Shown: positions 18,206 through 29,860 of the stretch, piece after piece | Position numbering within the stretch: the first letter of the stretch is position 1 | How the letters are laid out: the number at the start of each line of letters is the position of its first letter | DNA from: Liolophura sinensis | Taxonomy: Eukaryota; Mollusca; Polyplacophora; Chitonida; Chitonidae | Assembly: GCF_032854445.1 (NCBI RefSeq) | Contig: NC_088307.1 | Coordinates: 5,902,017-5,966,016 of the forward strand | Direction: 5' to 3' | Length of the DNA: 64,000 nt | The notes under the pieces: generated by a model | Told to the model about the DNA's origin: nothing | The model's database searches: none | What the model saw: only the letters and a program-made list of their open reading frames with translations | Translations under genes and position numbers: made by a program

Positions 18206-18690
18206 AGGTAAAGAGAATGGATTTGTATGAAATATTAGAAACGAAGGCTCAGACCCTGATCCCCATGCAATGGCCTCGGCATTGTTCATGATTTCTGTAC
18301 ACAATTTGCCGGTGGTGACGGTGATGTAAAGCAAATGTAGAGAGCTGCGCATGCGCTGTAAGCGATATGAGAAAGTTTGACTGACCTTGTCATCTTCCGT
18401 CCTCCATGTGAACTTTTGTCCTCCATTTGAACATTGCTAATGCGTGGGGTAAACAATTTATAAGATTCTAAAATTACGATGATTTTCAAGTGTCAAAAAC
18501 ACTGTTTTCCACTGACAGGTTCAAATGCGATGAACACAAAGTCATGTTTTCTGTTTCTTTCATCTTGTCACCTATATTCAGCTCTTTAGAAAATCAGTCT
18601 GCGGATGGTTGTGGGTTTCTCCCGGGCTGGGCACGGCTTCCTCCCAATATTATGCTGTCTGCCGTCGAATAAGTAAAATATAAAAAAACA
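18206..18690 (+). repeat. Dispersed repeat A, copy 1
   Basis: About 480 bp, nearly identical to 30482-30960, starting TCAGGTAAAGA.AATGG and ending in the SINE-like tail CCTCCCAATATTATGCTGTC.GCCGTCGAATAAGT. ORFs inside are not coding. The Polinton abuts its first base. Confidence 0.85.
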
Positions 18691-18754
18691 AGGCAACGCC
18701 AACAATAGTCAGTTCTAATTTAGAATTTCATCGAAGTAAGATGACAATGACGCG

Positions 18755-19660
18755 ATGGTGTCGCCAGAGCCTATCATGGGATGCCATTCATCAAAAGTTT
18801 CCGCAACAGCGGAAGAAATAGCCGGTAAGCGACGTGAGATACATCAGCCACAAGATGGTGGAAACGTGCGAGACGTTTCGAAACTGCACCGATGCCGGAG
18901 ACGGTGGAAAGTCCGCCAAGGACACAGGTTGTGGACTTCGAACTATTCTGCGTGTGCAGAACCGAATCTGTGGAATTGCAGATCGTGTGCTCCAGTGAAT
19001 GTTTGGTCGACAAAATAACTGAACAAGATACCAGTATTGTTTCCAGACCTGAAGTGATCGATCAACCCGGGAGATCCACAACCAAAGATGACTTGGTTGT
19101 GGAGGACATTGAGGACTTCAGCCGGGTTCATCTCTGGGCCTCACCTGCCGGGTCGGAGATGGATTTAAACGTGGAAAGAAACATCGCAAACGACTGAAAG
19201 GGCAACATTCTTGATCCAGTCACATCAGATATACCTCACACTGATGTCGACCTCAGTAGTGATGGGAAACATGTCGAGGATAATGACGGGTTGTCCAACT
19301 GCTCCTCAGTGTTATCTAAACTCTTAGAGATACCTCCCCGTTGAGTACGGACAGAGACCCGAAAGATTGCCTTGAGGCTGCCCTTCCCGTTACCACTAAT
19401 ACCGTCTTAAGCGACTTGTCTGTCCCATGTGTGAAGGGATCCCTTCCAGACGTTTTCAGGCTCCGCAGGAAGAAAGTTCGAAAAGCTTCCCGGTCAGCTC
19501 GTGATTTCCGACAAAAAAATGAGTCAAGGGCTCCCGATTTGGGAGCAGTCCAGGACTCCCTGGTGTTCCTCAGGAAAATCCAAAACTCGACAAGGTCTGC
19601 CTAGAAACGTGGATGAAGCGACGTCTGAAGGAGGAGGAGGAGGCGGCGGAGAAGAAATAA
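18755..19660 (+). pseudogene. Decayed intronless gene of unknown family
   Basis: A run of plus-strand coding-like sequence shifts frame. One part (from 18776) reads MGCHSSKVSATAEEIAG, a start like dually acylated (myristoyl/palmitoyl) proteins. The longest parts are 18892-19320 (one in-frame TGA at 19195), then 19341-19590 with a basic stretch (LRRKKVRKASRSARDFRQKN). The end, CLETWMKRRLKEEEEAAEKK, stops just before AATAAA (about 19657). It carries at least two frameshifts. Absence of introns, a single AATAAA and the decay suggest a retrocopy of a host gene. I do not recognise the family, and it could be chance ORFs. Confidence 0.35.
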
Positions 19661-19683
19661 AATGGGAAATAATTGCGTATTGA

Positions 19684-20639
19684 AGAACTTGAGAAATAAT
19701 CGTATATTTTTAGAGGTTCAAATGGGGGAGATTTGGGGTTACATTAAAAGTACTGGGATTTTGTCAGGCAAGATGCTGATTATATGTATTGAGTGAATTT
19801 CGACAAGCATTGGGAAAGGAAGAAAAATTATCAAAGAACGATTTAATACATTAACTGATTATTATATACAACCGTCATAAGAGAATGTAAACAATTATAG
19901 CTTTAACACCTTCAGTTCTAAGCAGGAAGCCTACAAACTACTATCTACAAACTAACGGTAAGCCTCGGAGCAGTGAATAGTCCGGGTCATTTAATAGACA
20001 GAGATATTCTACAGAGTTCAATGTCTGGACAGAATCACTGGAGTGAACATAAGTGAAACAAGAACATGTGCACTTCGAGGTTGTGATGTACACCTGTAGT
20101 ACATGTAACACAGAGTAAAGACACAGTCATATTGTATATAGGAGACAGTGTAGAAATGGTACAGAGGGATAAGTGTGACACACTGTCACGTACTCTGTGG
20201 TAAACAAACCAGTACAATACAGTATAACGATACTACGGTAGCTCGACCGAGTGGTACTAGTGCATTGTTGTTGAACTCGACTTGTGAAACGCTGCAGCAT
20301 ACCACTTTACAATACAGTAGTTGATTATGAACAGCCTCATTTGTAAAGACTTTCGCACATGTGTTTTTGGTACATATACAGAATTATCACATAATAGTTT
20401 CAGAACAATCTTACAAATGGCTTTTTTCCATCAACTCTTATTATGCACATGCAGTATGTGTTAATGTGTACACATTCAAACGTCCTCAGATTTATGGACA
20501 ATTATTGTAGTTATCTTAGAGAACAAAGTTAACATTATTTACATATTTTTAAACTGAAAAGAAATATATTTCTTTTATTATAACAGATACAGCAGCCTGG
20601 CAGAAGGGAACGAGGTTGGGTGATGGGAGAGTGGCTGTG
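19684..20639. other. No gene seen
   Basis: A/T-rich non-coding DNA. No RNA gene, transposon end or tandem array is visible. Confidence 0.5.
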
Positions 20640-21335
20640 TTAACGGTACGTGATTGATGCCATGAGTGGGTTGCTCGAGCGGCGTCGTCAGTAGTACTGT
20701 GAGTGGTCCAGAGAATGCTATAGCGAACAGTACATTAGCAGTTGTAGTGAGTGGAACAGTGTGTGGTATTGTGAGTGGTACAGTGTGTTACTGTGAGAGG
20801 TACAGTGTGTGGTATTGTAAGCGGTACAGCAAGTGGTACTGTGAGTGATATAGGGAGTAGTACAGTGTGTGTAGAACAGAGCGTGGTTCGAATGTGGAGT
20901 AGTGAGTGGTACAGTGAGTGGTGTTGTGCACTATGTGGTTCGGAGTGTGGTATAGTGAGTGGTACAGTGTGGTTTCAAGAGTTGAAAAGTGAGTGATTCA
21001 GAGAGTGGTTCCTAGTGTGAAATGATGGTTCAGTGTGTGGTTCCGAGAGGGCTATAGCGGTGGAGTATTGAGTTGTACAAGTGGTACGGAGCACCTTGAT
21101 CAGTGCAGTACAATGAGTAGCACAGCGACTGGTACTATGACTGGCATAGTGAGTGGTACAATGAGTGCCACACTGAGTGGTAGAATGAGTAGCACACTGA
21201 GTAGTGCAATGAGTGGCAGAGCGACTGGTACTACGACTGATGTAGTGAGTAGTACACTGAGTGGCACAGTGATTAGTACAATGAATGGCACAGTGAGTAG
21301 TACAATAAGTGGCTCAGTGAGTGCTAGAGCTGATC
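20640..21335 (+). repeat. 12-bp tandem array, left part
   Basis: A degenerate array of GTGAGTGGTACA / ATGAGTGGCACA units, often paired into 24 bp. The same array resumes at 25036 after the hAT element. ORFs across it in several frames are by-products of the repeat. Confidence 0.85.
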
Positions 21336-21336
21336 T

Positions 21337-24300
21337 AGGCCGATTTTGAACCCGATATAACGGGTTTGGGCGTCGCCAGTTTGGGCGCCCAAACGAGTGA
21401 CAAAGAAAAACAATATTCGCGGAAAAATGAACTTCACTGCTTGTATGGATCGGTCTAATTAGTAGGAAACAAAACGACATCAAAACACCCTTAAATAGGC
21501 CATTACAATCACAATCGGTAGCTAGCGTGATGTATTGTTTAAATCTCTGCAAAGAGGATACAGAATATGCATTGTCACATGCTGTTTGAATCTGCGCGGA
21601 GAGTGGAACTCTTCTCCCAATAAATGTTAGGATAATCAGGTCACACGTGCAAGACAGTGACCTCAGACAGGTTGAAGGACATCGCGCATACAAAGCCAAT
21701 GCAACGGAACGTGCGCGGTGACCCCGAAATCGTGCACTAGGCAAGAAATGGCAGGCGAGGTGATAGCGAGACGTACCGGTTGATTGATGCCAAAATGCCG
21801 CGTCCAAAGACGACTAGAGTTAGCCATAACAAAAAAGCGTCAACGTATAGATCCGGCCGATTAAACAGCACAGAGGACCTGAAAAATCCACAAAAAATAA
21901 CAGATTTTTTTGGCGGTAGTGGTCGAAAAAAGGCAAGGATTTCAGAAGCAAATGAAACACGTGACGGCATCGATAGTGAGGGAAGTGCTGCAGAGCCAGA
22001 GGTGCCGGAGTCGGGCGTGCTGATATCCCCTAGCCCCGAACCGGCGTCGGCAAGCACCAGCGAAACACCAAGCACTTCTAAACTTCACACCCAAGAAAAC
22101 TTGGAAAATATACAGGAAAATGTCGACAGCGATAGGCCTTCAACACCAGAACAAACCGAGTCTTTAGACTATAGCACAACGGAGGGCAAAAGATCTGACG
22201 GACGAACAAACAGGGACGGTCAATCACGGGCCCAGTGGGAAAAAATTTTTTCTTGGCTTTATTACAGTCATGACCAACAAGGTTGGAAGTGCAAATTATG
22301 TGAGGAATATGCTGTAACAGGTGACGAGACATGGAAAAATAAAGCAGTTAAACTAGAAGGCCATCCAAAAAGGGTTTTAGAAAATCACAGCCGTGGCAGT
22401 AAACACCAGAATGCCATTACTCAGAAAAGAGCTATACAAGCCATGGTTTCCAAGGGAAATATAACACAGCAGATAACGAGTTCTTTGGCAAAACAAAAAC
22501 AAACAGAACAAGCCCGAAATCAGAGAGTAGTCGAAAAATTGATAAAATCAACATACTTCATTGCTAAGAAAAAGTGGGCAGTAAAACAGAACTTTCAAGA
22601 ATTTGTGAATTTTATTGCAAATTTGGGAGAGGAAGACTTACGATGGCATTGCCAATCTAGTGCTAAAAACGCCACATACTTGTCATCTACAAGCGTTGAG
22701 GAATTTCTGTGTGCGATAAACTGTTGTTTAGAGACAGATCTTCTCGATAAGCTGGCCTGTTGCTCTGGCTTTACCATCTTAGCAGACGAAAGCACAGATG
22801 AAAAAGATCGAGAACAACTCACCATCTTCATCAGGTACGTGGACAGAATAACACACAAGGTTAGTGAAGAATATTTATCAATTGTTCAAATCAAGGCTGA
22901 TAAAACAGCTGGGTCGCTTTTCACTGAGGTGATGGGCGTTTTAAAACAGAAAGGACTTGAACCGAAAGAAATTCGATTTACTGGGTTTGATGGAACAAAC
23001 ACAATGTCTGGTGAAAAAAACGGACTTCAGAGAAGAATTAGGCACATATCCCCTCACGCAATATACCAGAATTGCAGAAATCACAAACTGGCTTTAGTAT
23101 TCGTACACTTAATGAAGAAATTCCCATTACTTCAGCAGCTGGACAAAGTATTGCTCACAGTTTGGAAACTTTTCAAACACTCAACTATCAAGTTCGCCGT
23201 TTTTGAAGAAGCACAGGCTGTTGAAGGCCTCACGCCTGTTAAAATTTTGAAGGCTTGCACAACACGGTGGCTGAGTCACGGAGAAGCATGTGTGAGGATA
23301 TTGTCACGCTGGGACTGTTTGCTGGATTCTCTTGACACTCTGTTCGCTAATCGAGGCGAACCTGAAGTAAAGGGCTGTAGAGATCAGCTTATTGAAGTGT
23401 GCTTGATGGCAGTTTTACTCGCCGACGTGCTGATCGCCGTAAATCAGTTCTCTAAGTTTCTTCAGAGAAAGAACCTGGATTTCACATCTATTCCGGCAAG
23501 ATTTCAAAAACTGAAATTAGCTATTTCAGAGCTTTCTGCAAATTTGGATCTAGGCAAATACTTTTCACAAGCAAGAAAATTTGTGGAAAAGAACAAGACA
23601 AGAGCAGAGATGGGGAGACGCCTCAGACGGGAAGACAGCTTTCTTGATCACGATCAGTCTGTTACAGAAACTGTGGAACAATTCAAACAAACTGTAGCAA
23701 GACCATTTTTGCACAGTCTTCTACAAGAATTGGAGGATGCCATATCAATCAACAACCCTGTGTTAAAACATTTTGATGTGTTTAATCCTTCACTCAAGCC
23801 TCAAGTTAGTGACAGGCTTGCTCACTTGGATGCTCTCATTGAGTTTTATGGTGACACACAGTTGGATACTCACGGGGGTGAAACAAACACTTCCTATCCT
23901 TTAATTAATAGGCAGGAAGCAGTTGGAGAGAGGTCAGATTTTCTACAAGAATTTGATCAGGCTTACGAAACTTGTTGCTACGATTTCAGGACAGAAGTTG
24001 CTAAGATGGTCCGAGAAAAGAAAATCAAAAAGATGGACACCAGTGACTACATTGACAGTCATCCCGTGGAATCTGCCTCAGTTTATCAGCAAATGTGTGC
24101 TTCTGGGTCAGGGAGCTTAACTACCACAAAGCACTGTATGAAATTGTTTGAATTGGCACTACTAATCCCGCCTTCCACAGCAAACGTAGAAAGAGGTTTT
24201 TCTACCATGAACCTCATTTGCAGCTCACTGAGAGCCTCACTCAACCAAACAAGCTTGGATCGTTTCATGAGAATAAACCTGAATGGCCCTGACAGCCTTT

Positions 24301-25035
24301 CAGAATCATACGTGAAAAGAATAGCGGAGAAATGGGCTTCAGTGAAAGATCGTAGGATCCTGCCTTGCTGAATCATAATGTGCTAATTTTCATTTGAAAA
24401 GATGAACTTGGTGAGTTAATACACAATTTGTTTGAGACTTTTTGCACATTATGGTTCTGAATGTATCTATTATGTGCATGTCTGACATACTGATAGTTAT
24501 CAAGTCAATACATAAGAAATAGAATGTTTACTATAATGAGCAAGTAAATGAACTCAAAGCAGTGCTTGGGTGAAAGTCAAGGTACATTGTGCATGCACTT
24601 GTTTATTTACAACAACAAACCTGCTGACATATATGTGATGGTATGTGTTATAAATTTAAACCCGAGGGTCTGCGACAAAATGCACTGTTTCATTATTTGT
24701 CACATGTATGTATGTCACATCTAAAACTCAGGGTCAGTCCCAGTTCGTAGGCCTACAACAGAGACGTATATCGTTATATTATTAAAACATATATATATAG
24801 ATGTAAAATATAAATGTGTGGATAGTATTAACTAATATTTTAAGCTGTTTAAAATACCTGAGAGTGCTTTTCATAACATCTATCAAAGTGCTTAATATGG
24901 CCTAGAATGCATTTCTGGGCGTCGAAAAAATCTAGCGGCTGGGGGCCTGCGGCCACCAGACCCCCAGCTAATAGGCAACGCCTCGCTACGCTCGGCCCAA
25001 GGGTGCCCAAACTTTGGACCTAGAATAGCCCCAGG
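21337..25035 (+). mobile_element. hAT-superfamily DNA transposon
   Basis: About 3.7 kb inserted in the 12-bp array, which flanks it on both sides. Candidate inner terminal repeats are CAGTTTGGGCGCCC (21377-21390) and, inverted, GGGTGCCCAAACTTTG (25001-25016). The outer borders are near 21337 and 25035 (CTAGG.C on both sides). I could not identify a clean 8-bp target duplication. A G/C-rich stretch (GGCTGGGGGCCTGCGGCC, 24936-24953) lies near the right end. Confidence 0.75.
21795..24371 (+). CDS. hAT transposase, apparently intact (858 aa)
   Basis: From ATG 21795 (MPRPKTTRVSHNKKAS); the open frame begins 15 bp earlier with no ATG. Residues 1-150 are basic and Ser-rich. A TTF-type zinc finger follows (WLYYSHDQQGWKCKLCEEYA ... 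NHSRGSKHQN). The RNase-H-like core has LADESTDEKDREQL (first Asp) and FTGFDGTNTMSGEKNG (second Asp). The C-terminal hAT dimerisation region has PPSTANVERGFSTMN with the catalytic Glu. Length and motif order match ZNF862-like hAT transposases. No stop or frameshift occurs in 858 codons, suggesting recent mobility or a preserved host use. No intron is seen. Confidence 0.92.
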   Translation: MPRPKTTRVSHNKKASTYRSGRLNSTEDLKNPQKITDFFGGSGRKKARISEANETRDGIDSEGSAAEPEVPESGVLISPSPEPASASTSETPSTSKLHTQENLENIQENVDSDRPSTPEQTESLDYSTTEGKRSDGRTNRDGQSRAQWEKIFSWLYYSHDQQGWKCKLCEEYAVTGDETWKNKAVKLEGHPKRVLENHSRGSKHQNAITQKRAIQAMVSKGNITQQITSSLAKQKQTEQARNQRVVEKLIKSTYFIAKKKWAVKQNFQEFVNFIANLGEEDLRWHCQSSAKNATYLSSTSVEEFLCAINCCLETDLLDKLACCSGFTILADESTDEKDREQLTIFIRYVDRITHKVSEEYLSIVQIKADKTAGSLFTEVMGVLKQKGLEPKEIRFTGFDGTNTMSGEKNGLQRRIRHISPHAIYQNCRNHKLALVFVHLMKKFPLLQQLDKVLLTVWKLFKHSTIKFAVFEEAQAVEGLTPVKILKACTTRWLSHGEACVRILSRWDCLLDSLDTLFANRGEPEVKGCRDQLIEVCLMAVLLADVLIAVNQFSKFLQRKNLDFTSIPARFQKLKLAISELSANLDLGKYFSQARKFVEKNKTRAEMGRRLRREDSFLDHDQSVTETVEQFKQTVARPFLHSLLQELEDAISINNPVLKHFDVFNPSLKPQVSDRLAHLDALIEFYGDTQLDTHGGETNTSYPLINRQEAVGERSDFLQEFDQAYETCCYDFRTEVAKMVREKKIKKMDTSDYIDSHPVESASVYQQMCASGSGSLTTTKHCMKLFELALLIPPSTANVERGFSTMNLICSSLRASLNQTSLDRFMRINLNGPDSLSESYVKRIAEKWASVKDRRILPC

Positions 25036-25700
25036 AGTGGCACAATGAGTGCACAGTGAGTGGTACTATGACTGACATAGTTACTAGTACAAGGAGTGGC
25101 ACTTTGAGTTCTGCAATAAGTGGCACAGTGAGTAGTACAATGAGTGGCACAGTGAGTACCACAGTGATTGGTACAATGATTGACACAGCGAGAGGTACAG
25201 AGTGGCACAGCATGTTACAAAATGAGTGGCACATTGACTGTTGCTGTGACTGACATGGTGAGTAGTACAATGAGTGGCACCGTGAGTAGTACAAAAAGTG
25301 ACACAATGAGGGGGTACAATGATTGGTACAGTGACTGGTAGAATCAGTGGGACAGTGACTTGTGCTATGACTGACATAGTGAGTAGTACAATGAGCACCA
25401 TAGTGAGTAGTACAATGAGTGGCAGGGTGAGTGTTAGAATAAGTGGAACAGTGAGTAGTACCATGAGTTGCACAGTGAGTTGTTCAGTGAGTTGTACAAT
25501 GAGTGACACAGTGCATGGTACAATGAGTGCCACACTGAGTAAAAGAATGAATAGCACAGTGGGTGGTACAATGAGTTGCACCAAGAGTTCTGTAATGAGT
25601 GACACAGTGACTCCGTGAGTGACACAGAGTGGTACAAAGAGTGGCACAGTCAGTGGTACAATGAGTGGCACAGTGAGAGGTACAATGAGTATTCGGAGAG
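25036..25700 (+). repeat. 12-bp tandem array, right part
   Basis: Continuation of the GTGAGTGGTACA / ATGAGTGGCACA array interrupted by the hAT element; slightly more regular than the left part. Confidence 0.85.
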
Positions 25701-26147
25701 ACACAGTTATTAATAATGGTAAAGTAATCCTATCATATAAATTGAATCAGCGCTCACGAAAATAAATGACACTTAACTTCAATGATATCAAGTGGAGTAT
25801 AATATTTTATTGCTTTAGAAAGTATTTATTACTTTCTAGTTTAAATATTTGTTTTATTTCATGTGGTTTCGTCATTTTATACTTGTCAACAGCTAATGTC
25901 ATGTATATATATTTTTCAAATGCCGCATTTTGCGAATTTAAACCCTTTTTGTAAAATCGCCTTTTTATAAATGTTCCCCTTGTGCACGGATATATTAGTA
26001 AAAATAATAATAAATGCTTATGAAAAGAACTCAGTTTATTTTGTTTTTCTGTATTCCGCACTTCACTGGATTACATAATTACCCTCCAGAACTTAATATT
26101 TGCTTGACGAACGGCAGCCATTTGTTAACCTGTTGATCGATTCCTTT
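25701..26147. other. No gene seen
   Basis: A/T-rich spacer without recognisable features. Confidence 0.5.
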
Positions 26148-26453
26148 GAACCGGGTCGGGTCATATCAAAGACTTTAAAAATGGTCCTTGTTGCTGCCTC
26201 GCTTGGCGCTCAGCACTTAAATATTAGAGCAAGGAAACATGACTGGTTGGCCCGGTGTCGGCATAATGTGACTGCGTGGAGTGTCATGACTGGTATCTTC
26301 GACATGACACTTCAGTGAAGGCAGCAGTTTGGAAACGTGGGCTCGTCCTGCCACAAAAAGATACATTGTATGTACGCACATGTAATGACTCCTCGTCGTC
26401 ATATGACTGAGCAGTTGTCAAGTACAACGTTAAACCCCAAGCATACATACACC
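26148..26453 (+). repeat. SINE family 2, copy 1
   Basis: Starts CCGGGTCGGGTCATATCAAAG and ends GACTGAGCAGTTGTCAAGTACAACGTTAAACCCC with a CATACATACA tail. A second near-full copy lies at 40371-40675. Partial copies lie at 43243-43300 (plus), 34683-34716 (minus) and 54826-54893 (minus). I know this repeat type from mollusc genomes. Confidence 0.75.
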
Positions 26454-26989
26454 AGTCCTTGGACAGTTGAAAGCGAAAAGTGAAACTCATAGATTATAAA
26501 CAGTTTTGGATACGCTGGTATAAGTCTATACTGTTTGAAATGAAAGCAGTGTACAATTAAATGTTCTGAAGTGTCTCATATTGTTTTGTTTCATGGTAAT
26601 GTCACTTAATGCTGTGCGTTTTCCTGACCTTATCCTGGAAGTTAATTTCAAAAAGTTAATTTTGCTGGGAGGAAATCGGGCCGTGAATGTGGCGAGGGTT
26701 AGACTGTTGTATCGAGGATGCGGTTTAAGCATCTGAGCCACCGTTGACTCCTGGTAGATATAGGATTTACATATATTTTACAGGACGCAATAAATATCTG
26801 TTATTTCAGCATTAAGAAAGCCTTCGTTTAATAATGAAGCCTGTTAAGTATGTATACTTATGGGGACAAAATCACAAAAGTTTGCAGATTTACCGATTCA
26901 TCCACCAACACCACATCCACATACCCCAGACCCCCACACAACATAACCCCAAACCCACACCCTTTCTCTCCATCCGAACGCATGCACAT
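26454..26989. other. No gene seen
   Basis: Non-coding. A short SINE-like remnant (GGGAGGAAATCGGGCCGTGAATG, near 26668) is the only recognisable piece. Confidence 0.4.
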
Positions 26990-28511
26990 ATTTTATAGGT
27001 AAATATAAGCGTCATGTCCGACATTTATATACCATTCGTAGTCCGTAAAGGGCGTTCCAAGTCGATAATCGCAAGATCCATTTCCAAAACAACGTTTGAC
27101 ACTAGTTCCCAAAGACAAAGGTATGTAAGAAATTATACAAATAAGAAATAAAGCCAGTAACACACCAGAGAGAAGCGGTCATCAGTTTTCAATGATGCCG
27201 GGCAGACAATGAAATTTCCAGGCATGAATTCCATATCAAAGTTCAAATTCGTAGTCCGTGAATGAGTTCCAGGTCAAATTACAACTAAACAAGTATCTCA
27301 GTCGCGCTTTGATTGCAACTGTTCATAAAGGCATCTTTCCGGCCTCTAACCCCAGGTTAAGCGGTGTTACAGTTCGAAAATGACGAGCGTTACAGACCTT
27401 AACCGAACAGATTGTGATTCAAAATTAACGGACGATTACATCTTTCCCGTTAATATCAAAGAATCTCATACTACAAGAGGCGCCATCTATGATGTTACAC
27501 ATGACATGCTGGTCTGTATAAAAGCTGTCTACAAGATAGGGGTTACACTCGGCAACCAGCGCCATCTATGTTGTTAAATACCACGTACGCGATAGATATA
27601 CATATAAGGATAACAGCGCCGTCTATGTGGTTGATCACAATGCCGATCGCCAGAGATTCTGAACGCTCTATCCATACCTGCCAACGAAAGTGTTATACTC
27701 ATTGTAAAATTTGAGAAACTTAGAATGAAGGCGTTTGAAAAAGTTTCCTTGACAAACTAGTTTTCGAACTAACAACATGTGATGTAGATTGAAGTCATCA
27801 CAATTTACGCAAGATATGACAAATGCTACAAGGCGAGATATGTATACGCCCTATGCAGGACCCTTTGGTATATTGCTATCCAAATAAGGATAATTTACAA
27901 TATCAAAAATGAAAATATCCCTTTTGTCGTGAGGGCGGGGTTAAAGACATTTCTTTTAAGTCTGTGAGTGGGTATAGTTCAGATTGTAATTTTGAGCGAT
28001 TAGGCTTGCGTTTATTGACCTGGAGCGTCCATCTTGTTTCCACGCTGTGATTGACAGTTGAATACATTTTCAAAATCAATAACTGCGGTGTATAATTGAC
28101 CCCTCAGCTTACTTACAAATTTTGAACGCATGCGTTAAAGGTAAATATATTGTCAATTGTAGAATACCCTGGCTGAGATCCACCTTTGGATTTGGACAGT
28201 ACACTGACGCTTTCAGCCAAATAATATTGTCTCTGGCTTTAAATAGATCGAAGAACTTACTGAAAATACTCAACAGTATAATACCTCTGTAATTACAAGT
28301 GTTAGTGGGATCGTCAGATTTATATAGTTGTATTATCACTGCAGTTCTCAAATCCACCGGCGTTCACCAGTATGGAAAACATGACTAAACAGGTTTGACA
28401 GATACTGAAAGCAATCAAAGGACTGTACATTTCAACAATTCCCCTAAGAGTTCGTCATTTCCAGCAGATTTACAAGACTGGCGTTGAATAGCTGTCTCAA
28501 TTTCTTCCGAC

Positions 28512-28580
28512 CGGCCCGGATAGCACAGCTGGTAGAGCGTTCCCTTCTGGAGAGGTAGATCCAGGGTCAAACCTGGTGAA
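28512..28580 (+). repeat. tRNA-derived SINE head
   Basis: GGCCCGGATAGCACAGCTGG and GAGCGTTCC give an A-box-like part; GGGTCAAACCTGG gives a B-box-like part. The inverted copy is at 36832-36895. The spacing fits a tRNA-like Pol III promoter, but the cloverleaf is poor and it lies in the duplicated LINE compound, so it is repeat-derived rather than a tRNA gene. Confidence 0.65.
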
Positions 28581-28719
28581 TAACATCTTTACTTAATTCG
28601 TTCATAACAAACAGTGAAAAGGTAAAGGGCTTATTACACCTCCCTGTTTGATTCCCTGTTAATACCTTTTTAAACAGTTAAATATAAGCGTCATGTCCGA
28701 CATTCGCATACCATTCATA

Positions 28720-28776
28720 CGGTTCGAAAATGACGAGCGTTACAGACAGTCTGTAACGCTCGTCATTTTCTAACCG
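28720..28776. repeat. Near-perfect palindrome, 28-bp arms
   Basis: GAAAATGACGAGCGTTACAG at the start of the left arm (28726-28747) is mirrored exactly at 28749-28770 around one central base. The match continues to 28720/28776 with one mismatch. It sits where two copies of the LINE compound meet. Confidence 0.9.
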
Positions 28777-29661
28777 GGAGACCTTAACCGAACAGACTGT
28801 GATTCAAAAGTAACGGACGATTACGTCTTTCCCGTTAATATGTAAGGATCTCATACTACATGAGGCGCCATCTATGATGTTACACATGACATGCTGGTCT
28901 GTATAAAAGCTGTCTACAAGATAGACGGTTACACTCGGCAACCAGCGCCATCTATGTTGTTAAATACAAAGTACATGATAGATATTTACATGAGGATAAC
29001 AGCGCCGTCTATGTGGTTGATCACAACGCTCTGTCCATACCTGCCAACGAGAGTGTTATACGCATTGTAAAATTTGAGAAACTTAGAATGAAATCGTTTT
29101 ATGGAGTATTCTTGACAAACTAGTTTTTGAACTAGCAACTTGTGACGCAGATTAAAGTCATCACAATTAACGCAAGATCTGACAAATGCTACAATGCGAA
29201 ATACCTATACGCCATATGCAGGACCCTTAGGTAGGCCTATATTGCTATCCAAATAAGGATAATTTACAATATCAAAATTGTAAATATCTCTTTTGTCGTG
29301 AGGGCGGGGTTAAAGACATTTCTTTCAAGTCTGTGAGCGAGTAGTACAGTTGAATACTTTTTCAAAATCAATAACTGCAGCGTATAATTGACCCTTCAGC
29401 TTACTTACAAATTTTTGAACACATGCGTTAAAGGTAAATATATTGTCAGTTGTAGAATACCCTGGCTGAGATCCAGCTTTGGATTTGGACTAGCAACTTG
29501 TGACGCAGATTAAAGTCATCACAATTAACGCAAGATCTGACAAATGCTACAATGCGAAATACGTATACGCCATATGCAGGACCCTTTGGTATATTGCTAT
29601 CCAAATAAGGATAATTTACAATATCAAAACTGAAATCATCCTTTTGTCGTGAAGGCGGCGT

Positions 29662-29860
29662 GAAAGGGTACCTTGTTCGCCTTGATACAGATATAGATTC
29701 AAATAAGATGTACCATCAGGACTATCTGTTGTCTCCTTTAAATCCAATGAAGGCGGATAGATTTCCTTCACCGCTTCAGCAATATTGAGGTTATTTCACG
29801 CCAGTAGATCATTAATATACCGCTTGGTAAATGAAAAGGATCGAGCTTTTAAGATATTAC
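29662..29860 (-). pseudogene. Reverse-transcriptase remnant
   Basis: On the minus strand: ARSFSFTKRYINDLLA, corresponding to the RYIDD region of a reverse transcriptase, followed by AVKEIYPP and a D/E-rich stretch. A related remnant is at 40987-41220. Too decayed to classify firmly; non-LTR or Penelope-like are both possible. Confidence 0.4.

Larger units (their letters stand above)
26990..29660 (-). mobile_element. Decayed LINE compound repeat (1.5 copies)
   Basis: 26990-28600 is an inverted copy of 36832-38440. It includes a reverse-transcriptase piece at 28109-28357 (minus): IIQLYKSDDPTNTCNYRGI.LLS, the usual non-LTR finger-region motif. It also holds a stretch with several GCGCCATCTATG boxes at 27480-27620. 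A second partial copy follows at 28605-29470, and a fragment of it is repeated at 29485-29650. The frame is short and heavily decayed. Confidence 0.75.

Noticed and set aside
20666-21349. Ser/Thr/Val-rich ORFs in the array (also 24986-25704)
   Set aside because: All frames on both strands stay open because of the 12-bp unit; there is no start context or domain.
28512-28580. Possible tRNA gene
   Set aside because: A and B boxes are present, but the rest does not fold as a tRNA. The same sequence occurs inverted at 36832 within a duplicated repeat, so it is a SINE head.
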